Made by a program: the position numbers and the translations under genes. Positions 1-11,895 of a stretch of 64,000 bases of DNA are shown piece by piece. This stretch comes from Chenopodium formosanum (lineage: Eukaryota; Streptophyta; Magnoliopsida; Caryophyllales; Amaranthaceae). The DNA is taken from contig CM044866.1 of assembly GCA_024500155.1 (NCBI GenBank), positions 38,555,501 through 38,619,500 on the forward strand. The letters are read 5' to 3'. The notes under the pieces are model-generated. The model saw only the letters and a program-made list of their open reading frames with translations. It was not told the DNA's origin and did not search any database. How positions within the stretch are numbered: the stretch's first letter is position 1; the number at the start of each line of letters is the position of its first letter.

Positions 1-2
1 AG

Positions 3-2660
3 TACTCTAACATTCTTCGCGTCCCATTTAGGACAGAGAATGGAATCCTCCGCCAATGGGTTTCTCGTTTTGACATATATCCATACCTAGAGAAGTTTAC
101 ACAGGCATGTAGCCATTAAATTATATATTGACTTACCACTTGAGATCATTATAAATCACTCTGATTGTTAAGTACTTCTCTTTCATATGACACCAGGATG
201 CCACAACCAAAATCCTTGAGCTTATGGAAGGAAAGCCTGACCTTATAATTGGAAATTACACTGATGGAAACCTGGTTGCGTCTCTCATGGCAAACAAGCT
301 TGGAGTAACACTGGTAAATAGCATCAAATAATACATAGTAAGAATCATCTCTGTTTTGTTATTCATCATTTATCTTGAAAATAGGCCACCATAGCACACG
401 CCTTAGAAAAGACGAAATATGAAGATTCAGATGTTGGCTGGAGAAAAAAGGATTCCAAGTACCACTTTTCATGTCAATTCACAGCAGATATAATAGCAAT
501 GAATTCAGCAGATTTCATCATCACGAGCACATTTCAAGAAATTGCAGGAAGGTCAGACACGGAGACTTTATACTTCTTACTTTAAGTTTTGAAATTCCCA
601 AAATACGAATTTATTTGCATTTTCGGGAGCATAAAGCAAGTTTATAAGATCTATACATAGATAGTAATCTATCTTCAATCCTAGTTAAAGCTTTGTTTAT
701 AAGATTTAATCACACTGTTAGCCCTAGGACAATAAATTTGAAAATTTTCTGACCAAGAAATACTATATGGAGTTGATCTTTTGCAGCAAAGAAAGACCTG
801 GCCAGTATGAAAGCCATGCAGCATACACTCTCCCAGGACTATACAGGGTGGCTTCGGGCATCAATGTCTTTGACCCCAAATTCAATATTGCTGCACCTGG
901 AGCAGACCAAACTGTCTACTTTCCCTCCACAGAAGCACAGAGACGATTCACACACTTCCATCCAGCGATTCAAGAATTACTGTACAATAATAAGGATAAT
1001 GATGAACACATGTAAGTACAAAAGGATACAAAACCTGTATCAAAGTATCATACTAGTAAGATAACGTTCTTCCAATTTTCAGCAACTAAGTATATTTTTT
1101 CGAACAGGGGATTCCTAGAAGACAAGAAGAAACCCATCATTTTCTCCATGGCAAGGCTGGATACAGTGAAAAATATCACTGGACTGGTTGAGTGGTATGC
1201 GAGGAATGACAGACTCAGGAGTCTGGTCAACCTTGTTGTTGTGGCAGGTTTCTTTGATCCCTCAAAATCCAAAGATAGAGAAGAAATGGCTGAAATTAAG
1301 AAGATGCACTCATTGATAGTGAATTACAAATTGAATGGCCAATTTAGATGGATTGCTGCCCAGACTGATAAGTACAGAAACGGGGAGCTGTACCGTTTCA
1401 TTGCTGATACACGAGGTGCTTTTGTGCAACCTGCTTTATATGAAGCTTTTGGTCTCACAGTCATTGAAGCAATGAATTGTGGATTGCCCACTTTTGCTAC
1501 AAATCAAGGGGGGCCAGCAGAGATTATCGTTGATGGTGTCTCTGGCTTTCATATTGATCCCCACAATGGAGATGTGACAAGCAACAAAATTGCTGACTTT
1601 TTCCAGAAATGTATGCATGATGATGAATACTGGAATAAGGTCTCAGCAGCCAGTTTACAGAGAATATATGAATGGTAATAGCAATATAAATATCTCAAAG
1701 AAAATTTAATCCAACCAACAGAGCTATTAGTCAAATGAATCATACTTGTATGTCGTTGGTCACCGTAATCCTTTGAGACAGGGCATTTATTGTTGTTTCC
1801 TTTTCTTGTACTCTTGTGCAGCTACACATGGAAGATATATGCGAACAAACTGCTAAACATGGGATGCATGTATACCTTCTGGAGAATGCTGAACAATCAA
1901 GAGAAGCAAGCCAAGCAAAGATACATTCAAATGTTCTACAATCTTGAATACAGGAATCTGGTATGTTTCATTTCCATTAAAAATAGGTCATATCAGCTCC
2001 ATATAAGATACACTTCATTAAGGTTATTTTACTAATAAAAACCTGTTGCAGGTGAAAACTGTGCCTATCCCAAGCTATGAAGTTCCAAAGCCAGCACCAA
2101 AGCCAATAGTAAGGCCGCAGCCACCCAAAAGGCATGCTGTTATTCTCTCCATATATAGTCTTTCCTTCATGCAATAAAACTTTATTGTTCCTATATTATA
2201 ATGATGGGAAGCCTAATTTTAGAAATAAAGTAATTTTCACATCAAACTAAGTATGGAATGCTATTTTTTACAAACCTCATGTTTTTACTGTAATTACTAT
2301 ACTTTTCCCTCTGTTTTTCCTTAACAAAAGCTATCATAAAACTAACTTGAAATTATTCCAAATTTGTAACTTACGGACATAGAACCTCCCAATAATCTAG
2401 ATATAACCAGACTTAATGTGTTTGGCTCGTTCAGAGTAAAACAGGATAGCAGGAATGTGTGTCCTAATTCTTCTATTTCTATTTCCAATAAAATTACCAT
2501 TGACTAACACAATCTCTCATTTCCTGCACCAGGCGGCCGACAACTCGGATACAGAGGTAAACAGGGGCATAGAAATCAATGACTTGAAATACTGTTTTTC
2601 CAATTTTATACTTGACATAATGCAGTGTTATTTATGACTTTCAGGTGGTTCGGAGCTTAA
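3..2660 (+). CDS. SUS: Sucrose synthase, 3' part (SUS5/6/7-like, C-terminally extended)
   Basis: Partial gene; the 5' part lies outside the window. Sucrose synthase reversibly converts sucrose and UDP to UDP-glucose and fructose. Exons read 3-104, 197-313, 385-551, 787-1011, 1108-1674, 1822-1960, 2052-2131, 2533-2556 and 2645-2660, giving about 478 residues in one frame. They encode the GT-B C-terminal half: ILRVPFRTENG, DLIIGNYTDGNLVAS, IAHALEKTKYEDSD, FTADIIAMNSADFIITSTFQ, and the nucleotide-sugar E-X7-E loop EAFGLTVIEAMNCGLP. The protein runs past the usual end with a Pro/Lys tail (EVPKPAPKPIVRPQPPK), as in the SUS5/6/7 clade, known for phloem and sieve-plate roles. Introns 105-196 and probably 2132-2532 start with GC rather than GT. 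The last two exons are less certain: a different donor at 2139 would give a hydrophobic tail ending at 2821. Confidence 0.92.
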
Positions 2661-2820
2661 CTCAGTGCATGGCACAGTTTGAAACTTCCCCAAGAAACAC
2701 ATATGCAGCTGTATACAAAGTCATTTCGAAGCTGCTCTTTATCATTGTCCTACTGCTCCTCTTTCTAATTTGTTGGACTCATTTCTCAACTTACCAAAGT
2801 CAAAAGGCATTGCCTTTCTG

Positions 2821-2826
2821 AATAAA
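2821..2826 (+). promoter_or_regulatory. AATAAA polyadenylation signal candidate
   Basis: AATAAA lies 161 bp after the favoured stop of the sucrose synthase gene and overlaps the alternative stop. It is the first canonical hexamer after either stop. Plant poly(A) signals are loose, so this is suggestive only. Confidence 0.35.
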
Positions 2827-5626
2827 GCTACCTCAATGCTATTGTAATTAATCTTAACATATATTCAAGAATTGGATGTTTCCCGACTACAGAATCAAGC
2901 ATACATGTTGTATACTAAAGAAACTAAATGTAAACATCAGAGAGATATACTTCAACTACAAATTGGAATATGAAATACTCTTTTATCTTCATATTTATGT
3001 TAGAAAAATCTGTACATCTTTTATTTTGTATCTAATTTTCTTTTCGGCCACTCCCCTCCCATCCCAAAGCCAAAAAAGGGAAAAGAAAGAAAATTTCGCA
3101 GGGTGGGGAGTTATGGTAGAAGTAAGGTGGCTAAAATGACTATCACAAAGAAAACTGAAGTCTAAGGGAGAAATACCAAAGGCTACTTTATCAACCTGAT
3201 CCTATATATCCACAGAACAAGAACCCTCATGCCAATACCATGAAGATACGATAGTTTTATATAACTAGACAAATAAAAATATAGAAAACAATCACCTGTC
3301 ATTTAAACAGACGAGTGAATAAATCAATACCCCCCCCCCCCCCCCCCCCCCCCCTCTTGATAAATTGATAAGTACACAGTTACTTCCAAAAAAAAATTTA
3401 AAAGTAGCATACTCATAGCTTGAAGGAGTGGGATGGTCTAGAGCATAAAGGAAGTTAGATCACAACTACTCTAAAATGCAACAATTGCCATTAATAAAGA
3501 GTAGAATAATTAATGAAACGTGAGAACTAAAACGCAATCTCATACAAGAGGTATTTCCGTCCCAAATCTCTTATGCACTAATTAAGTCAACACCAATTAA
3601 ATGCATGATTCATATACAGGATCGCCTTGGTTTAAGTTATTCCTACCAACCTTGTTCGTAAATTGACAATTAGATCTGCAAGCATTTGGTAAGCTTTTAA
3701 AGCAAGTTAAAGAATTTCTAACTATTCTCCACTCTTAAGAGATCTTAACAAGCTAATCAATATTTAGGAAAATTTAATTTAATAATTTGGGATAGACTTC
3801 ATAGCATAGCATTTCCACTCACCTTCAGGCTGTAAACATTGCTATAATCAGAATTAAATTTTATATAAACTGAGTTACAAGGTTGAAGAGTTTTCACACC
3901 AGCTGGATTATGTTCTTGAATATTTTGACATAATTATGAAAATTAAACACTTAACAATAACTGCTTGAAGATGAAAATCTATTTGAAATTAACTCCTCTA
4001 TTATACATGGAAATAAAACTTGCAGCCAACAGTAGTAAAATATTTTATCTTAATCAAAGCTTTATAGATATTCTAGGCACAGCCTTGTATTTACTTTGGG
4101 CACAATAAATGATTAATAGGAACTTGTTTCAACAAATCGGTGGACAGTGACAAATAGTGAATTAGCTAATGGATTTGTGTGAAATTTTGCGAGGAAGGTC
4201 CCATACCATTGTCAACATGCAACTCCACCCCAAAATACGTGATATTCTTTATAAATCTTCAAAACCAATTTGAGACGGAGTTACATTAACATGAACTTTG
4301 GCATGTGACTTTCCTTCCAATACTACACGAACTATTTACCATCATTGACTACCAAATGTTTCATCATGAGAAATATTAGCTTTTTGAAACCCCGGGATAC
4401 TTTGGTTATCATGATCCTAGACTTTGTAGCATTATATTGCATGTTTGCTCCTGTCAAATATCCACCATAGAACATTTATATTCATACTTGTCATCATATT
4501 CCCAAACTTGAAGCCAAAATTTCATTGATAAATATTTGTAACAAGATAAATGATCATTTGAAGATTCTACAAAGTTACATTCGGACTATTGGTATTTGAG
4601 CACCCATTAAACTAATACAAAGTATTAAAGCAGGCAGCATCAGACAACATGGAAACAGAAATATGGAAATTAATTACATTCTAAATATGAAAGTTGTTGT
4701 GCCAGTTAGGTTACCTAGCCAAGCAGGCTACTAAAATCTTCAGAGATTGTACCAATACCAAAGTTAGAAATCCATCCATGAACCTTTGCATCTTCCTGCA
4801 TGCACATAACAAAAAAATTCAGGTCATCAAAGAAGTGTGTCATCTAGCAACCACAAGCAACAATGTGTTTCTCTTACATTAAAATCAGAAATGGTTTCCA
4901 AGCAAAGGATAACATCAATAGTTGCCTCATCTGGACTACAGCCTCCCATATAGTGCCTACAGTAACACAAAGAAGCTCTACTTACCACATTATAAAAGAA
5001 ATTCCTCACCAAGTGGTATTAAAACTTTAAGAGCCATACATTATTTTAGATTAGTACTACCATATTAGTATTTCTTTTAACATGCATTATTGAAGATAAG
5101 GTCAAACTCCGATTGAGCTCCTGCAATCTGCCCACATTCAGATAGTTCTACTTAGTTGACATATTCTTTCTGCACAAGCCATAGATATATACTGACCAAT
5201 AGACTTAAATAAAGCTTGTCTACATTATTGCTCCAGATTATTCCAAAACCATTCTGATATGAATAGTAATATAATGAAAGGATGACCAGCAAAAATCAGA
5301 ACTTCAAACCTACAGCTGAAATGTAAAGATGACACTCAAGTTTACCAACAAACATCAATGGGATCTTCATTCTTTAGAAATAATGACTCTTCACTTGAGT
5401 TCTAGTAACATTTTCATTCAATAATGTGTTATATTCAACTACAAAGCAAACTGTGCTTTAAATTAAACTTTTCAATAGTTCTGCACAAAACGATAGTATG
5501 AAGATTTTGCTCAGAAACTTGACAATATGACTCTTGAATAAATAAATCTCAAGTTGTAACCTTAAGCAATAAGATGATATAAATGCACTAGATGCACACA
5601 TATCCTCACCAGCATTCTCAGCAGCT
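2827..5626. other. Intergenic region, no gene supported
   Basis: AT-rich sequence between the convergent sucrose synthase (+) and PORR (-) genes. Open frames here are short and show no motif. The one notable feature is a run of 25 C (3330-3354). A GTGAGG donor-like site just downstream of the PORR stop (minus strand, near 5605) could start a 3' UTR intron, but I see no acceptor that decides it. Confidence 0.6.
3330..3354. repeat. Homopolymer C25
   Basis: Uninterrupted run of 25 cytosines in otherwise AT-rich DNA. The length is unreliable in any sequencing technology. Confidence 0.9.
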
Positions 5627-6895
5627 TCAATCATCAGTTCTCTCTAACAGCGGAATAACATAGTCTCCATCTTTTGTTCCTTCTACAATCTTATCAGTTT
5701 CTGCACATCTTTTCTCTTCATAAGTTGCTTTGTCAGCCTTTAACTCATTAGTATTGCGCCTACCAAGCAACATGAGGTTCATCATTTTTCTTCGGACATT
5801 ATAGAACGGGTTAGATTCAATCAAATCACCTTTGCTATATGCCTCTCTGAGATAAACTGTCTGAGTGTCACCTTTAGTAGAGATATAGAATATCCCAGGG
5901 TGCTTTAACAAGAGTTTGCGAAAATTAACTTCAATCCCCAAATCCTTCCGGAAATGTACAAATCTTTCAACATCCATCATTTTCTCAACAGTCAAGCTCA
6001 GAAACTCATGTAAAATTCCCACAACTCTTTTCTCAAAATGCTCAATCCCAGCTTTAGTACGACTCCGTTTAACCTCTTTTTCATAAGGTTTCACATAAGA
6101 CAATCTTTGCCAATTCTTTAGCTTGTCTTTAAAACCTTTCTCTATAACATAACCTGTAGGAAAATTTATAGGGAATCCATACTTAGTCTCAAATTCACTC
6201 AACCATTTCTCCTTGAACTCCTTTTCCCTCCACTTTTCGACACCCCCAACTCCCAAACTTTCATCCCTCTCAACTAAAGCCACAACCTCAAGATCAACCA
6301 ACTTAAAATCATCGGTATACTTTCCTAGTATCGACTCTCTAAAATCCACTGGCAACCCCAACTCTCGCCTCACCAATCGTAAGGCATGTAAATGAAGCAT
6401 ACCCTCTTTCGACATCATCAAAAGCTTCTTAACCCGCTTAACATTATCCAATTCACACTCCTCCATCACAACCCTCTCTTCCTCAATCAAAGCCATCATC
6501 TTTCTTGTAACACTACAACACACATTCTTCCTAACAGGGTGCGTAAAAACATCAAAAACATGCGGGTAGTTTCCAAGAAAATCACCCATACTAACATTAA
6601 GACCAACTACATTATTCCAACGAGACATAATTTGAACAGAAACATAATGGCATCTTCTCTGAGACATTAAGTCGAACAGGTGGAGTGCCATATTGAGTTT
6701 CCTGGTTTGGGATGTCAGTATATCAAGTTTAAGGTCCCGGGTTCGATTTTCCAACCAGGTTTGAGCAGTATTCGCGGGTTTTTTCTATCTTTTTTGAATG
6801 AAGTGATTAAATGGGCCAAATTGGATTGGTGATTCAGGTAATTGGTGTAAATAAACTGGGTTTTTTCGAAAATATTTGAAGAGTATTGCTCTCAT
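5627..6895 (-). CDS. PORR-domain organelle RNA-splicing factor (WTF-like), interrupted by an in-frame TAG
   Basis: Intronless plant organelle RNA recognition protein, the family of WHAT'S THIS FACTOR proteins that bind organellar group II introns and help splice them. The PORR core is plain: NRTRDLKLD, then RWNNVVGLNVSMGDFLGNYP, HVFDVFTHPVRKN, VKRVKKLLMM, LHALRLVRRELGLP and DFRESILGKYTDDF, ending in an acidic tail (YVIPLLERTDD). The natural start is probably ATG 6895: MRAILFKYFRKN gives a basic targeting-like N-terminus. Residue 37 is a TAG (6785-6787) where the family usually has Trp before KKPAN, a change explicable by one base (TGG to TAG). Without it the protein would be about 422 aa. The first downstream ATG (6691) would give about 354 aa lacking the targeting peptide and the start of the domain. 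Either a fresh pseudogene, a null allele or a sequence error. Mitochondrial versus plastid targeting is not decided. Confidence 0.82.
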
Positions 6896-6991
6896 GGCGT
6901 AAGAGAAGAGAGAGATTAAGAAAGTGGATGTAAGGTGGTGGTGATAGTGGTGGTCGCCGGCATCTGTGGATTGTGGAAGTTGCTGATGGTG

Positions 6992-7023
6992 TAACCCGCT
7001 TAACATTATCCAATTCACACTCC
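6992..7023. repeat. 32-bp copy of PORR coding sequence (filler-like)
   Basis: Exactly repeats 6430-6461 inside the PORR gene, in the same orientation. It ends at, and overlaps by about four bases (CTCC), the terminal inverted repeat of the adjacent Stowaway-like element. This is typical of templated filler DNA made during break repair. Confidence 0.8.
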
Positions 7024-8256
7024 CTTCGTTTTTTTTTTTTTTTAATGCATTACTTTGAATTTTGCACTATTTACATATTATATAATTGACTTAATTTTTT
7101 CACTTCTATAAAATAAATAAATAAATATTATTATATAATACTACATATGTCATTAGATTAGTCATAATATCTAGTTTCATAATATAATTTTGTTATAATT
7201 TTTACAAATAGTCAGCCAAATTGGTATAAAAGTTAGCAACCTTGTGACATGTTGGTATAAAATCGCCAGCGACATATTGGTATAAAAGTTAGCAAGTTGT
7301 GACAAATTGGTATAAAAGTTAGTCACCGACAACATATTGGTATAAAAGTTACCATGTGATGACATATTGGTATAAAAGTTTATTAGTGATGACATTTAAC
7401 CCTCTTTCTTGTTAGAATAATAAGTGTATATTGTACAATTGATTATTCTTATTCTTTTAGCTTAAATCTATTGTTTTTTTTTTTTCTTCAAATATTTATT
7501 GTAAATTTTTTGGACACTATTAAAAGCCCCAAAAATAGTTAAAGAATAAAAAAAAAAAGGGAAAAATAGGAAAATATAGAGAAATATGTTAGAGTATGCA
7601 GAAGAATTAATCAAGAAAAATTACAAGATCAAACTCTTTGATTAAATATTTTCAAGATTATATCGAGCTTTTTTTTTCCAATATTCAATTTTATATAAAT
7701 ATATATGCTCCCAACTTCTTAAAAATATTACAACTTATTACATGCCAGTTTTTGCTTTTGAGACATTAATTTATAAAAATTTCTCTTTCCATTATTCATT
7801 TTTTGAGATTTTTTTTGAACTCACAATTTTTTTTTTTTTTGTTATTATTTGTCGATTATCTTAGGTGAATGATCATGGAGGAGAGAAATATTTAGCATAA
7901 AATGAGAATTAACAACAAAAAAAAAATTAAATAAAAAAACCACATTCGGCAAGAAAAGTAGGGTGAAATGTCACAACTTGTTAATTTTTATACCAATTTG
8001 TCACAATTTGTTAACTTTTATACTAATATGTCGCCAGTGACTAACTTTTATACCAATCTGTCACAACTTGCTAACTTTTATACCTATATGTCGCCAGTGA
8101 TAATTTTTATACCAATATGTCACAAGGGTGCTAACTTTTATATCAATTTGGCTAATTGGCCTTTTACAAATAGACGGTTAAAGATATTAATGGTCAAAGT
8201 TGCGTCTCGGTAAATGTGTCGGTCAAAGTGATGCAAATAAAAAAAAACAGAGGGAG
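7020..8256. mobile_element. Stowaway/mariner-like foldback element, non-autonomous
   Basis: Ends are CTCCCTTCG and, at the far side, a reverse complement ending AGAGGGAG then TA. Inner ends also pair (AATGCATTACTTTGA with TCAAAGTGATGCA). Inside, two blocks of a ~30-bp unit containing TTGGTATAAAAGTTAG (about 7215-7390) and its reverse complement (about 7966-8150) form long inverted arms, so the whole 1.2 kb could fold back. No transposase. The TA target duplication is seen only on the right; the left flank is the 32-bp filler. A related copy lies at 57245-58024. Confidence 0.72.
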
Positions 8257-8954
8257 TAAAACTTTTTTCGTTGAAATGAAATTACAGAGTATTTTACTAA
8301 ATGCGTGCATATGTACGAGGAAGTTTTAGTTTTTATTTTGTACTCCGTATATAATTAATGAAAAATGTTATAGGTTGTTCTAAGGGATATGTATAAGAAG
8401 GTAAAAGAGAATAGTATTAATGAAATATATTCATTAATTACAACTATTTGCACGTGATTTTGTCATGCATTCCTAAACTTATAGCAAAAAAGGAAAGATA
8501 TTAAGTGTTTATTGGTAGCCCTAAGGGATATGTATAACATTATTTACATCTCTTTTATAAAATCTCCCTCCTACTTTTCAGGCAAATATATACTTCGTAT
8601 TGTTCTAGTAACACACATTTGGGTGCTGATATTGTCAAGGCAAAAAAGCAACTTTTAAGACAAATTATCTACCCAATACCTGTAATTTTTGAGAATCTAA
8701 ATATGTCAAACTTAATTAATTTAATAACATACTTTACAACATTTTATTGCCCATATTAATAGTATCCCAATTTTTTTTTTTTTGGGTATTCATACTTATT
8801 AGGTTTGTTAATATATGTATACGAAGTATATTTTTGTAAAGATATGCAATATTCCAATAGCGTATGTTCGGGGAGCTCTACATCATACGATTCATATGTA
8901 TAACCCCTGCGGCCTGCTTATAATATTATTATTTTTGATATATATATATATATA
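8257..8954. other. Intergenic, no gene
   Basis: AT-rich. A 17-bp unit, CTAAGGGATATGTATAA, occurs twice (8380-8396 and 8521-8537). A 23-24-bp stretch starting CGTGATTTTGTCATGC near 8452 recurs near 47009. The region ends in a TA microsatellite that is the insertion site of the next element. Confidence 0.5.
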
Positions 8955-9162
8955 GGGTCGGGATCCGGTGAGAACGCACACCTTATGTGAGGACAAATCT
9001 CAGCCGCTAGATTAGATGAAATCTAACCGCTGAGATTATAAGCCTGCCTAACAAACTAACCTTCAGCCTCTACTTTATCTCTCTCCTCTATTCTGTCTGC
9101 AAATCAAAGCTCATCAATGGCGATTTACTTATCAATGGCGATTCACTGAGTATGCTCTTCTT

Positions 9163-9225
9163 TCGGCAAATTTCAACGGTTTCTTTCTGCAAATTTCAAC
9201 GGTTTCTTTTTGCAAATTTCAACGG
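9163..9225 (+). repeat. Three tandem ~24-bp units inside the MULE
   Basis: GCAAATTTCAACGG followed by TTTCTTT-type spacer is repeated three times near the left end of the element. No function visible. Confidence 0.8.
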
Positions 9226-9640
9226 TTGCAATTTCATCCATCATTGAGGTTTGTTCGTACTTTTAATTTTGAATTGCATGTTAATCTGAATGTTAAAAAA
9301 ATTTTGATTTTACATCTCTGAAAATTTTGGAATTGCATATTAATTTTCGAATTGAATTACATGTTAATTTTCGAATTACATCAATCGAATTGAATGTTTA
9401 ATTGCATCAATTATTTGATTGAATTGAATCAATTATTTAGGTTTGATTAATTTGATAGAGATTTTAATAATATCAGATTAAACTTGATAGTGATTGTAAT
9501 GACGTCATATTAAACTTATGATAAAAAATGTTCTGAAATTTCCAATTAAATGCTCTTATTATGTTGTTAGTAGGTTTTTATTTTCAATTGAATGCTGTTA
9601 TTATGTTCTTATTTTCAATCAAATTTAAAATGAGCAAATA

Positions 9641-9770
9641 AATTAAAATGAGCAAACCTAAATATGTATAATAGAACATTTAAAATGAGGTAACTACAAT
9701 TAAAATGAGCAAACCTAAATATGTATAATAGAACATTTAAAATGAGGTAACTACAATTAATATGAGCAAA
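9641..9770 (+). repeat. 57-bp tandem repeat containing ATGAGCAAA half-sites
   Basis: Two near-identical 57-bp units and a partial third, each with AAAATGAGCAAA (one arm of the element's palindrome) and TATGTATAATAGAAC. They lie upstream of the transposase relic, so they may be half-sites related to the palindromic arrays. Confidence 0.75.
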
Positions 9771-9845
9771 TATTAATGACATTCATAAGTAATTCAAGGA
9801 TCTATAAGTACTCAGTGTTTCGGGTAAAAACACTCAGTATACAGA

Positions 9846-9853
9846 ATTGTGTA

Positions 9854-9907
<54 letters not shown>

Positions 9908-10113
9908 TGTGTGTGTGAGTGTGAGTGAGTGTAACAGTGTGTCTGTGTGTGAGTGTGAGTGTGAGTGAGTGTAAGAGTTTATGTATGTGGGCATTGAATT
10001 GCATGTTCATTTGACAAATGAGCAAACTTATCCCCCCTGCCCCCTCCTCTTTCTGCTTGCAATTCTGATTTCAGTTCTAATTATAGATTCTGAAATTATT
10101 GTGTGTGTGTGTG

Positions 10114-10144
<31 letters not shown>

Positions 10145-10235
10145 AAGTGTGTATCTATGTCTGTGTGTGTGTCAGTTTGTTTAAGAATCTGATTTCACTT
10201 CTAATTATTGAGAGTGTATGTGTGTGTGTGTGTGT
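9846..10235. repeat. GT/TG microsatellites
   Basis: Long TG runs at about 9849-9975, about 10100-10180 and about 10213-10235, interrupted by GAGTG and TATG. Open frames across them are pure Thr-His or Val-Cys artefacts. Confidence 0.95.
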
Positions 10236-10917
10236 TTAAGTGTGTTTAAGGAGGTGCATATTCACAAATGATGAGCAACAACGAACAAGTTGAGAGTCAA
10301 TCAAGTACCATCACAAAATGTGCCAACTACTCCTACAATAGTAGTTTCTCCTAAAGTAGCACCTTTGATCACACCTGGAGGAACAAAAGAATGGCATCCA
10401 ATATGCCCCAATGAGTTGAAACCAGCTATAGGGATGAAGTTTAATAATCTCGAAGAGGGCCTTGAATTTTATAAAGGATATGCATTTGCTTCTGGTTTCA
10501 ATACAAGGAAGTCTACAACTAAAAGACAAAGAAGAAGCAAAGAATTGAAATATCAGTATATCTTGTGCAATAAGGAAGGATACAAAGAGAAAAGAAAGAC
10601 TACTGTAGAAAAAGATTTAAATAACAAGGAAGGGGAAAACAATGAAGAAAAAGCTTCAATCAAAAGGAAGAGACTCGTTACTCGTATTGGGTGCAAGGCA
10701 CATATTGTCCTAAAGCATTGTGATGATAACACATTCATAGTGACACAATTTCATGAGGGACATACTCATGCACTTTATACACCTAGCTGCAATCTATTCC
10801 AAAAAGAAGGAAGGAAAATGAACATTTTACACAAAAAAATAATTGTGAATAATTCTAAGGTAACACTTTCAAATTCTCTTATGTTTCATGAATTCTATGT
10901 ATATTCTAATAAAAGTT

Positions 10918-11165
10918 GTTTGCTCATTTGACAAATGAGCAAATAATTTTTTGCTCATTTGCCAAATGAACATTAAATTGTTTCATGAATTCTCTTATGT
11001 TTCAAATTCTCTTAAGTCTCATGAATTCTCTGTATGTTCTAATAAAAGCTGTTTGCTCATTTGACAAATGGGCAAATAATTTTTTTCTCATTTCACAAAT
11101 GAGCATTGAATTGTTTGCTCATTTTAAAAATGAGCATTGAATTAATTGCTCACGTGACAAACTGT
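10918..11165. repeat. Palindrome array A (6 units)
   Basis: Copies of TGCTCATTT, three bases, AAATGAGCA, more or less degenerate. Dyad centres at 10931, 10962, 11064, 11095, 11126 and 11157: exactly 31 bp apart within two runs. It lies in the first intron of the transposase relic. Confidence 0.9.
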
Positions 11166-11647
11166 TTTGTTCTTTAAATAGGTGAATATTGGTCCCGTCA
11201 TAACTTTTCGAATGATGAAGGAAATTGTTGGAGGATATGAAAACATTGGTGCATCTAAGGAAGATTTCAAAAATTTTCATAGAGATTTAAAAGCATACAT
11301 TCAAGGAAGCGATGCTCAAATGTTCGTGGATAACTTTACCAACAAAAAGCTAATGTGGAGCGCTTTTTTCTTTGATTTTGAGATGGATGAAGATTATTTC
11401 CTTTGTAGAGCATTGTGGGCAGACCCCCTTTGTAAAAAGAGTTATGCTCTATTTGGTGATATGGTATCCTTTGATACCACATACCAAACCAATAGGTAAT
11501 TCATTTATGTGTTATTACTAGCTATGGCTTAAATTAATGACTTTGTTTTGAATAAAATTAGTTTAATTGCTCATTACTTCTATGTGAAAATTGAATATCC
11601 CCATAAGTCTAATATTCTTTGATAAGAGTATGTATATGGGCATTGAA

Positions 11648-11895
11648 TTGCATGTTCATTTGACAAATGAGCTTTGAATTATTTGCTCATTTGACAAATG
11701 AGCATTGAATTGTTTGCTCATTTCACAAATGAGCATTGAGTTATTTGCTCATATGACAAATGAGCATTCAATTATTTGCACATTTGACAAAAGAGCAAAG
11801 AATTGTTTGCTTATTTCACAAATAAGCATTGAGTTATTTGCTCATTTGACAAATGAGCAATCGATTATTTGATAATTTTTCAAATGAGTATTAAA
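11648..11895. repeat. Palindrome array B (8 units, 31-bp period)
   Basis: Dyad centres at 11663, 11694, 11725, 11756, 11787, 11818, 11849 and about 11880, a 31-bp step each time. The spacer between palindromes is TTGAATT-like. It fills the second intron of the transposase relic. Confidence 0.92.

Noticed and set aside
6690..6800. SINE or tRNA gene in the PORR gene, from a B-box-like CCCGGGTTCGATTTTCC on the plus strand
   Set aside because: The minus strand there encodes NRTRDLKLD, which fits the PORR domain in frame with its neighbours, and no convincing A box or tail exists.
7177..8213. Open frames with repeated NFYTNMS peptides
   Set aside because: They are translations of the tandem repeat units in a foldback transposon, seen on both strands of the two arms.
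9812..10184. Thr-His and Cys-Val repeat peptides
   Set aside because: Readings of TG microsatellites.
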